Shown piece after piece: positions 13,471-24,400 of a stretch of 64,000 nt of DNA; position 1 is the stretch's first letter, and each line of letters begins with the position of its first letter. Location: contig CM022670.1 in NCBI GenBank assembly GCA_012295275.1, positions 22,607,755-22,671,754 on the forward strand. The letters are read 5' to 3'. A program made the translations under genes and the position numbers. This DNA comes from Chrysomallon squamiferum. Lineage: Eukaryota > Mollusca > Gastropoda > Neomphalida > Peltospiridae. Below the pieces are notes generated by a model. It did no database searches. It was not told the origin of the DNA and saw only the letters and a list, made by a program, of their open reading frames with translations.

Positions 13471-13997
13471 CGTTAGATAACCGTTTAACAACGCTCTACC
13501 TGTTGTCACTTTCGAAAAAATATACAGGTAAGTAATTTAGATATATTTCTTTTGTTTTTCGATTATTATTATTATTATTTTTATTTTTTTTTTTTTTTTT
13601 TTTTTTTTTTGTGTCTTTCTTTCTCTATTTATTTATTTATTTATATAGATTTTTTTTTTTATTAATATCATATATTCACAAACATCAATTATCTGACAAA
13701 AAAATATCCTGCCAAATCTCATGTTTTTTAAAAGTAAATTTGTTCGTTAATATAATAGTCTCAGATAATATCAAAAATGTTTGTAAACGCTTACGATATG
13801 GAATACGTATCATTTTGTTTTTTAAAGAAATACACTGATACCTTAAGAAAACGCGCAGAGGGTCGTAACTTTCCCACAATTCATTAAATAATGACTAGTG
13901 TTTTATTCTGTTATTATCATTATTATTATTTTAACATACAAAATATATTATCATTATTTTATTATCAATAAAATGATTATTACTGTTGTTGTTGTTG

Positions 13998-14034
<37 letters not shown>

Positions 14035-14183
14035 TAAGAATGAAACTCTAACCAAGCTGAATATTTTGTCTGGTGGAGCAGTTTCGCCTTTTTCAAAAGC
14101 CTTTTCCTACACAGACAGTTAATATCATAAACTGCTGCAGGTTAATCTTTTTCTTTCTCTATTTCTTTAGTTTGGGAACCACC

Positions 14184-14330
14184 ATGTTGAAACTGCTGCT
14201 GGCAGTGCTGCTTCTTCTGGCATTAATTGAAGTCTGTGTGTCACACTGGCCATTTTTTCCAATTGTACCTTCTCCTTTCGTGTTTCCATTTAACCCATGG
14301 GTCTATGAAGAACTTTACGATTATGGTGGG

Positions 14331-14384
<54 letters not shown>

Positions 14385-14715
14385 CATCAGTGTTGTTGTT
14401 GTTGTGGTTTTTGATAATGATATTATTGTTGTTAAACACTTGTGCAAATGTTTTGGTTATTTATTACATTTAATATGTTTTCAGTGGTATTGGTTTATAT
14501 TGACAAACTTAAAAGTGTACCATCTGTTTTATCATTTGTTGTTTGCTACTACAATTATTTTACTGCTTTTAAATTTTTTTTATCACTTTACGATTTTATT
14601 GTTGTTGTTATATTCGTGTGTGTTTATTTATTTATTTATTTATTGTTGTTGCTTAATATATTTATTGTAATAAAACTATTTCTATTAAAAAAATAATTTG
14701 TTATAAAATTTTATT

Positions 14716-14790
<75 letters not shown>

Positions 14791-14850
14791 ACGTTTAATA
14801 TTTATCTATTATTTTATTTATTTTATTTCACAGGAAGGCGCGGGGTATAA
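14184..14850 (+). CDS. small secreted peptide precursor, candidate amidated neuropeptide or antimicrobial peptide; family not recognised
   Basis: Two coding exons, 14184-14325 and 14834-14850, spliced at TATG|GTGGGT and TTTCACAG|GA, give a 52-residue protein. Residues 1-20 (MLKLLLAVLLLLALIEVCVS) are a textbook signal peptide with a plausible cleavage after Ser20. The rest begins HWPFFPIVPS, is rich in Pro and aromatic residues, has no cysteine, and becomes acidic and tyrosine-rich (VYEELYDY). It ends Gly48-Arg49-Arg50-Gly-Val. Gly followed by two Arg is the usual signal for prohormone cleavage and C-terminal amidation, so a 27-residue amidated peptide is predicted. The ATG has a good context (ACCACCATG). 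A TATA box, a donor for a 5' UTR exon, an acceptor at 14170 and AATAAA at 14941 complete the model. I know no family with this sequence. The Gly-Arg-Arg exists only if the first donor is used. Confidence 0.55.
14332..14384. repeat. (ATT)n microsatellite beside a splice donor
   Basis: About 17 ATT units begin only some six bases after the GT donor at 14326. They fill the start of intron 2 of the small secreted-peptide gene. Confidence 0.95.
14717..14790. repeat. inverted (AAT)n / (ATT)n microsatellite
   Basis: About ten AAT units switch directly to about thirteen ATT units, making a self-complementary palindrome. It lies about 40 bases upstream of the last acceptor of the small peptide gene. 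Confidence 0.95.
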
Positions 14851-14940
14851 AGACAATGGTCGGCAGACTGATACAGTGAGCGTACTAATACTATATAGCT
14901 GATAATTATCCTATGTCATGGCTAACGGTGTTGATGGTGC

Positions 14941-14946
14941 AATAAA
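14941..14946 (+). terminator. polyadenylation signal of the small peptide gene
   Basis: AATAAA lies 91 bases after the predicted stop codon, a typical distance for a short 3' UTR. It is followed within 30 bases by a T/GT-rich stretch. Confidence 0.6.
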
Positions 14947-14969
14947 GAAGTTGTAACTATTTTTTTGTG

Positions 14970-15149
14970 TTATATTTATTAATTAAATACTACAAATTTA
15001 ATAAGAAGGCCTTTACAGAATTTCAGAAATTGTGGTACCGACTTCACTGTATGTGTGTAATAGTCTAACTTATTTTTGATCAAAATATGTGCGTGTGTGT
15101 GTGTGTGTGTGTTCTTGTGTGTGTGTCTTTATGTATGTGTGTGTGTGTG

Positions 15150-15201
<52 letters not shown>

Positions 15202-15916
15202 TTCTAAATAATGGGGTGGGGGAGAGAATGTTCCGAAATAATTATGAGACTAGAATAAACTGATAGAAAAATGCTAAAATTGTTTTTCAACAGGAAAACC
15301 GTTGATTTCTACAAAATAATTTTATACCATCAGTAATTATAATACAGTTTAATAGCATATTCACTAAACGTTATCTTTAAAAATATTTTTAATTTTATAT
15401 AGAATTTGATAATTTCTATAAGCTTTCTTGCTATTCGATCAATATCTATCAGTAGCTAATCCACCTAACCTCTATACTCTGACTGACCCAACGCCTTTTC
15501 CTTTTAACAATCTTTTCAACTGCATAATCATACTTTTCTGTGCTGTCATTCAAGGTAAATCAACATCTGACTTTCCGCTGCCTGATTATCTTAGTTTTAG
15601 CTGTATCGATGTACAACGACGATTTTCTTGTATTAAGTATATTTCCTTGAATAACAAGTTACCGTCTTAAGATATCAGCTTTATCCTGCCAAGGTAACAA
15701 TGATTCGATTCAACAAAGCATCGGGCCTATAGACCTGAGCTGGATAAAGCTTATATTTTAGGACAGTAACCAGTTACTTTATTATTATTATTATTTTTTA
15801 TCTAGAAATCCTAAATAATACAAAATTAATGCAGTTAAGTGTTCTAATTTTCAGTGACTGAAAATGTAGAAATGTATCTAGTTACAATATATACGAACAG
15901 TGACTGCAAGAAATAC

Positions 15917-15978
<62 letters not shown>

Positions 15979-16397
15979 TTCACAGATATATATAAATACA
16001 CACACATACACTTGACACGTACTGTCAAAGACAATTTAAAATGATTTTAGTAAATAAATAAATAGCATTACTCCTGGTAACTTTTGAATATTTTACAGTA
16101 CTATAACAATAATAAAAGAATAGATCTCGGATCTCAGTGGCTAAACTTCAACAACAACTAAAATAAATATAAACAATTAGTTACAGTTTCAGATCTCATT
16201 AGTTTTGTTTTCATTCTGGTTTCATTATTTTAACTTTTTATTATTAGTTTATTAATATACTCAAAAAGAGTTAAGGAAGGCTTTTTTTTTTTTTTTTCCA
16301 CGGACGGACCTTGTGTATGCGCCTGAATAATAATAACAACAACAACAACAACAATAAAATTTTATTATTATAGAAAAAACGGCGGGGAAAAAGTAAA

Positions 16398-16438
<41 letters not shown>

Positions 16439-16757
16439 GTTATTGTTATTTTCACCCCAGTTGTGGTCAAACGCCTATACCTTATATAGAGGGGCATATC
16501 TATGGAGAGTAGCTCCAGAAACTGCGCTTCAGTCCAAACATCTGACACCCAACTTTTCACACGAAACTACTATAGAAATTCCTTAATGATTCTGCATCTG
16601 AATTAGCAAATTAATCTTGCTTTAATGAATAAAATAATTATACAAACGATTTCCTTCAGTTTTGGGTTGTTTTTTGTTCGTTCGTGTTTTCTGTTATTGT
16701 TTGTAATTCTGGGCTTAATTCAAAGTGAAAAAATATAAAATACAAAATAATAATAAC

Positions 16758-16796
<39 letters not shown>

Positions 16797-17139
16797 CAAT
16801 AAATACAATAATAATAATTATTTATTTAATATGTTTAGATCTATGTGTTTTCTTTATTACCTCTACCTTTTATTTCAAAGTGTCTCTGGCTTTAATGAAA
16901 CGAAATGTTGAATTCCTCACGCGCGCGCATATGCACACACACACTACTAAACTTTGAGCAAAACACATATTTTGTCACATCAAACTGGATAAAAAAAAAA
17001 AAAAAAAAAAAAATAGTCATTTGAATTCCACAGAACAAAATTCTTCTGTAAAAATTAGTATGAATACAATAATACTCCTCAGGTCAAGCAAGCTGTCATA
17101 AATATGGCTTCATGTTTAAGAAAAACATAGCCAAAAAAA

Positions 17140-17203
<64 letters not shown>

Positions 17204-17901
17204 AAAATAAATAAATAAAAAATAAAAATTCAAGGACAGATAAACAAATGTTGGAATCAGATTCCTAAGTTAGTTATGAGTCTAGCTGAATACATCATGC
17301 AAATATTCATTTATAATTTTATAAATATATCAGTATTTTATTTTAAAGACTTGAATATTTTTGTTAGTTTCTTCTTTTTCTTCTTCGTCTTTATATTATT
17401 TGTTTCTGGCTGAGAGACAGTTTGGTTGAATACGATGCAGTTTTACTCATGCGTATGTCTTGTTAATAATTAGGTCCATATAATATTAATAAAAGAAAAT
17501 AATCGTTAATAATACCATTTATAATAAAAAGAAAGCATAAAAACAACGCTAAATGTAAAACATCAGCAAATTTATGACCTAATCCGGCACAACAACAATA
17601 ACAACAATAATAATAAACCATTTAATACATACGTGTGTGTGCGCGCATGTGTGTATGTCTCTGTGTGTCTCTGTGTGTGTGTGTGTTTGTGTAATAATAT
17701 GACTGAAATAAATTCACTGAGAATAACATTTCCAATGTACATCAAAAATGTATTTAGTGTTCAAGAATATAATACAGTATTATAACATCTTGGTAGCAAA
17801 GAGGTTACAACAACAACATTAATTTACTAAGAAACAAATAAATAATTATAATAATAATAAAAAATAAATGAATAAATAAAAGAACAACAAAAAACTTCTT
17901 T

Positions 17902-17947
<46 letters not shown>

Positions 17948-18040
17948 TACAAACACACAATGAAACAAAATGAAGAAATAAAAATAATAAAATGTGACAC
18001 TTATAAGCAGTTCTTTTCTGAAGTACTGATTATTGATAGG
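14970..18040. repeat. microsatellite-rich intergenic DNA
   Basis: No gene was recognised. Simple repeats include (GT)n and (GA)n at 15089-15199, (CA)n at 15919-15976, (ATT)n at 16400-16438, (AAT)n at 16750-16790, a poly(A) tract at 16991-17013, (AAT)n/(AAAT)n at 17142-17219 and (AAT)n at 17905-17943. A more complex segment around 16455-16565 is not simple repeat and could be a dispersed-element remnant. Confidence 0.8.
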
Positions 18041-18077
18041 TCCGGAAATTCTCACCGGAAGTTAGGTGAAACACGTG
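18041..18077 (+). promoter_or_regulatory. RIOK1 proximal promoter: two ETS sites and an E-box
   Basis: Within 85 bases of the RIOK1 ATG lie TCCGGAAAT (18041-18049), ACCGGAAGT (18054-18062) and a canonical CACGTG E-box (18072-18077). No TATA box is seen. This motif set is usual for TATA-less promoters of ribosome-biogenesis genes, which respond to ETS factors and Myc/Max-type bHLH proteins. The activity is inferred from motifs only. Confidence 0.5.
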
Positions 18078-18123
18078 TTTTATTACGAAAACGATATACT
18101 CAATTGTGGGCTTTTTCTCCAAA

Positions 18124-18389
18124 ATGGAAGAAATAGAAGCTGGTCAGTTTGACGATGTTGAAGAGTAAGATATCTAAATAGTGTAGTATTTTTTTTTTAG
18201 GTTTTTTAGGTTTTTAAATATGTTTACCAAGATCAAACTTGTTTGGTTTAATCGACAAAATTTCTGAATTGGAATTATTCAATTAGAATCGTAACTTTCA
18301 ATTAAAATTTATTATCAAATAAATGAAGAAATATGATATTAATTTTATTATGAGTCTAAAACTACAACAAGAGCAGTAATTTATTAACA

Positions 18390-18427
<38 letters not shown>

Positions 18428-21400
18428 TTTTAAAAAATGTTTTAAAAATGATATAAATTATAATCATAATGCATTAATGGACACGACATAAAGTTTATGG
18501 AATTCCATCTTGATAGATCGGAACTTCAAAATGAAGGGGAAAAAAAAATTCATTCAAAGAGAATAATAATAAATATTTGTAGACAAATAAATTAATTTTA
18601 GTAGATCACATGGATTGGAGAAAAATGTGACACGTCACATCAAATGTTTGCCAAATTCAAAAATTGTGCAATGAAGTTTTAATTATTGAACTTATTCCTT
18701 AATGTGAAATCATCTTACTATATTTCAGTTTTTCAAAATAGGACAGTATTTATTTATAACTGCTTTGCAAATATCACTTGTGCCAATAATCTAAAATCAG
18801 TTCTATATTATTATTACTATTAGCCATTAGGGGAAGAGTGAAGTTGATAATGTAATAACAAATACAAAAAGAAAAATTACACATTTTTTCAAACCAAATT
18901 AAAATATTCTTAAAGGTTACAGAATTACATAAAATTTTCATTACAAAATTATTGGCTCCCATTGTTATACTTACACCATAATAATTATTGACAACAATTT
19001 GAACAAATATCATTTTTTTATATGTTTAATTTTGTTTTTCTTGCAGAGCACATCTGTCTGATAAAACATCATCACTGTTCATCAGTGAAAGCTCAGAAAG
19101 AAGTGAGTAGCTAGCTCATAGTCATAGAAGTATTTCTCATTTATAACAAATAAGTATGGTTGTTGTGAAACAGCATTTACATTAAAAAGACAGTTAACAA
19201 AGTGACATGGAATTAATCTGCCCATTTAATTTGTTTAATATTAAATGCTGTAACAACATTTTTTGGTAAATGCATATTTTCTCCATCTCTGATATAATAT
19301 AAATATATATGTTGCTTTTTTTTCAGTATGAAATTCCTTTTTAAGAAAAATGTAATATAATAAAATATAAAAACAAATTACAGAATATATGTTTTATAAT
19401 AATGTTTATATTTAGACTGCAACTCATATGAAGAGGACAGTGATTATGATGATGACTATGATGATGCTGATTATGACTGGGAAGATGGAATTGGTGATTT
19501 AACAAAGAAATACCAAGCTTCTGTTGCAAATAATAAACAGGTGCAATAAAAAGTAATCTGATAAACTTTTTTTTAATGTATTTTTTGTACAAATAATAAA
19601 AAAAAAATATTCACTTCATTGAAAATATATTACCTTAGAGTTGGAGCATTTTCTATTGTTTTTTATTTGTTTATCACAATATTTAGAAGTAATTCTGAGG
19701 TTCCTTGAAAATAGATCCAATAGCAGTAATAGAAAAATGAGACAAAAGTTCAGGTCAGGTTAGTTAAAATTTTCACTTATGACAAAACAAGTTGAATTAA
19801 ATTTTAAATGTACCTTTGTAAATTTGTAAGAATTCTTAGTACTGTATTTATTTTCTATTTTTCAAAAGATGTAAATATGATATTTTTTATTATTCAGCCC
19901 AATTCAAGACAGCCTAATCAGCAGGAAAAGAAAAATATTTCCAAGTTTCAGCCTCCAGAGAAATCTTTAAATAAATATGTTCAGAAAATTAATGTTGGTA
20001 AGTACAATTTTTATTTTAAAAAAAGTGAGAAAATATTCACTTAATCATTTTTGTTGATATATTAGTTTTCTTTAGTACATTTTTCTCTTTGCTATACAGA
20101 AGAATTTAAAACACACATGTTGTTTGTATAATTCACTCTTTGATTTAAGTTGATGGCATAACTATTTAGTTTCCACATTATTTTAATTATTTTGATAGTT
20201 ATATTTAAACTATTTTTCAGAAAAGTATAATGGCCCAGACTTTTCCAGCTTTGCCTTATCGTCTCTTTCTCAGACTGGGAGAAAAATGCATGCAGACAGG
20301 TTTGATTTTTATATCTGGAATGAAAGTTAGTCACCTGTATGCTGAACTGCAGTTTTTTGGCATTCACCAAAAAAAAACCCAATAATAATAATAAAAAAAA
20401 ATTAAATTAATAAATTCACTATTTTTATAACAAAATACATATTTGATTTTACTCAGTTTATAATAAGATGAGTGCAGAATGACTTGTGATCTTCCTTATA
20501 AAAAGTGAGTGATGTTTTTTGATTAGTTACCGAGGCAAGGATAAAGCAGACAGAGCTACAGCAGAACAGGTGATGGATCCTCGCACACGGATGATTGTCT
20601 TCAAGATGCTGAGTCATGGCATCATCACAGAGATTAACGGCTGCATCAGCACGGGAAAGGAAGCCAATGTCTACCATGCCACCGTCAAAGACAATTCTGA
20701 CAGAGCTGTCAAGGTAAACATTCCATTAGTTGCTGTTTTACACAATATAGATAATATTCCAATGTTTTGGGGTTTGAATGGTTTTTTAAATGTTGCTAGT
20801 GCCAGTAATAATAAAATACCAAAAACAAACAATATTTGAAATGATTCAGTCATTGTTTATATATGTATCTACATAATAGTTGTTTTTTGTGATCTAAAAT
20901 AAAAACTTTGTTTTTTTAACAGATCTATAAAACATCCATACTGGTCTTCAAGGATAGGGACAAGTATGTGACAGGAGAATTCAGGTATACATGATTCTTT
21001 CATCACTGTTTTAAAAATTAAAATGACCAGATCCAGCACAGTTTCTATGAATAATACTAGTTTATTTATTTATTTATTTTTTTAATTTTGAAAATTTGTG
21101 ACTATACATATATATAAAATGGATATTCTGATATATAGTTGAAATGACATTTTAACATCAACAACAGTATTTCGATTTTACTTTCTTTTTAAATTATAAA
21201 TCATAATAATATGCACACTGGTATGTCAGAAATCTGACATTCACTTCTTCTGACATATATAGATGTTTGTAGGAAGTACAGAGTGCTAGAGAAAACACAA
21301 CTGGTGTCTCAGGGCCAACTTTCTTGAGAAAGAATTTCTGGCAGTATAAACACCAAACATTTGCTACCTACATATTTCAGCTGATAAATATAAAAATGAT

Positions 21401-24400
21401 TTTATTAAATTGTGGACAGTTTTGATACATCATTTTTTGTACATTATTTATTTTTATTTTATTTGTTGGGCTGATACAGATTCAGACACGGCTACTGTAA
21501 ACATAATCCAAGAAAAATGGTGAGAACATGGGCAGAAAAGGAAATGAGAAACCTGATCCGGTAATTATATTGACCCATATAAATATTTAAATTTTATATA
21601 AGTGAACAGAATTTACTTAATGTTGTGCCAAAAAAGAAATACTTAATCTTTTCTCATTTTTCATTAGATGTTGCTAAGAAACATGTTCATTTAATATCAG
21701 TTGATTCCATCCTCTTCCTCAGTTTCATTGTTGTCAGTGTACACGCTTTATACCATTTTACCTTCAAAAATGTTATGTTGCTCATCATTTAATTAACATA
21801 CCATTTAATAACTAATATATATTTTTAGCTGGGATGTCATTAAATATTCATTTATTCATACTTAACATCTTTTAGATAATAATTTTTTTATTTTGTTTTT
21901 GCATATTTCATTAGAATTCATCAGGCTGGTATAAAATGCCCAGAACCCATTATACTTCGCAGTCATGTTCTGGTAATGGGGTTCATTGGAACCAATGGCT
22001 GGTACGTTACTTACAATTTCTGACTGATTGTATTATTTTTAAAAATCTGATAATTTGAAGAAATAGAATTAAATTTTTAATTAGAAGATATTTTTATCAT
22101 TTATTTGAAGAAACATTTCCTTATTAGGAGACTGAAAAGCATAAATATTTGTATTATAATTGTAAATTAGATTTAATGCTATGAGCCATGTGATGATTTA
22201 TTCAATCCAACACTAACTGGTCAGTGATCAGGTTGAAGAACAAAATATTCTGATGGCTTAAAAATGTCTCTATATATTTCAAACTGCTCTTTCAAAAAAA
22301 TTTACTCATTTATTGAGATTTTTATCAGGCATAATGTTTATAAAAAAAAAAGAAAAAAAAAAGATGCACTGAATAAATATTAGTTGTCTTAGTTCATTTT
22401 TCAGAAAATGTAAAGAACAAAAACAAAATTATGATTTCTCATAATTTCAGGCCAGCTCCTCTTCTGAAAGATGTAACACTTACAGAATCAAAAGCAAGAG
22501 AACTTTATCTAGAATGTATTCACATTATGAGATCTTTATACCATGAATGTCATCTTATACACGCAGATCTCAGTGAATTCAACTTGCTGTAAGTAACACA
22601 TGTGAAATAGTCATGGACATCACAGTGACCTGTGCCATACAAAGATTATAACAAACTGTGAATTTAATGCAGCCTGGGAAAAAAGCAATCACTCACTACA
22701 GAATGTTTAATGATAATAATCATTGGATGTGCAATATGGAGTAAAATATAGGTTATAAGAAAGTTGTATGGCCAACTGATGTTAATAAAAATTTGGCATA
22801 AATTTAAACTGAATTTTATACTGATTGTATGGTCATATTATTTAAACAAAAAAGTTTGCAAAGTAGTTTTATTTTTTCCCTCAGGTTTCATGAAGGTCAT
22901 CTGTGTGTGATTGATGTATCACAGTCAGTTGAGCATGATCATCCACATGCCTTGGAATTTCTGAGGAAAGACTGTACAAATATAACAGGTGAGTCACTTC
23001 AGATTTATTTATTAATAATAATACTTCCATGTATATCTGATTATGTGTTTCAAATTCATTTGAATTTACCAAATATGCAAGAGCATCAGAATTGCACTAA
23101 ATATATGAATTTCAAAAAAAAAAACTCCCTGCAGATGTAGCTATTTTGCTAATATCTTTAAATGTGAATTATCAAAGTTTGACTGAATTTCAGTTTATTT
23201 GTATATTTATTATTGAAAAATTACATTTATTTACAGAATATTTCAGAAAGAATCAAGTGTCAACTATGACAGTTAAGGAACTGTTTGGCTTCATTACTGA
23301 TTTGGCAATTACAGCAGATAACATTGATGAGTATCTTGACAAAGCTATGCAGATTTCAGCAAGTCGAACTTACAAAGATGTTTCTCAGCAGGAGAAGATA
23401 GATGAAGAGGTAAATTAAAGTTAATTCATGGAGTCAGGTGATGATTTACAATCCAACACTGACTGGTTGAAATCAGGTTGAAGAAAAACAAGTTTCTGAT
23501 GACTCCTCAGTTTTTAAATGTTTAAAAATTAAACAGTGTTTGTTTTTGTGGGTTTTTAATATTAGAAAATTATGGCAACTAGATATCTATATTAAGTTGG
23601 AAACTAAACTGATTTGGGTGGTATTGAAAAAAATCTGGTTGTTTTAGATAACAAACTGAAAGTATACTTGATAGTAATACTGTGAGATTGTTCTTTAAGT
23701 TCAAACTGTTCTTCATTGTGTCAGCATCAGTCTTTCCAGAAAAGAAATTTGTTAGATCTGTTTCAGCCTAGTTAGAAGTCAACATTTGCTACAGGTTATT
23801 ATCATTTATCTTTAAAGTTTAAACTCAGTACACAAACACATACACACAAAACAAATCATTTCAAATTTCTGTAGATTCTTGTATCTTCAAGAAAATTAAA
23901 ATCTATCTCTTATTCACTCAGTATATGTGTATTGAATTATCCAATCAATATTTTACACAATCAGTTTATTATATATTAAAGTTAGTTAATTTAATCTATC
24001 ACTAAAGTCATTAATTATTATTCAAATATATCTGTTAAAAACATGCACTTCGAATAAGCCATTACAATTCAAATGATGAAATATGCAATCCAACACTTAC
24101 TTTGTGAAAGAATGCAGAATTAAACTATTTCTGATTATGTTTGAATGCATGTGCAATAAATAAAATGTGTACCAACTTTTGACCAGTATGTACAGATTTT
24201 CTGTTTATAAATAGCATCCAATCAGTGTTATAGCTTCTGTTTTCAGAGATCCTTTAATCAGAAAATGTATTTTATTTATAAAACTATTACCTATATTTAT
24301 CAAGATTCTTTTAAAGATTCTTTTTTTTAAAGATTAGATCATGGAATAAAAATCAATTTAGATGTATTTTCTTGTTAATTTCTTTTGGGGACAAAGGGTA

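Noticed and set aside
14326-14337. Alternative donor for the small peptide gene at 14330
   Set aside because: GGG-less GTTTTA is a poor donor compared with GTGGGT at 14326, and it would give an unstructured tail instead of Gly-Arg-Arg.
14227-14670. 147-codon frame and other Ile/Tyr/Phe/Leu-rich frames at microsatellites
   Set aside because: These are translations of (ATT)n, (TA)n and poly(T) tracts.
15428-15670. 80-codon plus-strand frame in intergenic DNA
   Set aside because: No domain, no Kozak or splice support, in microsatellite-rich sequence.
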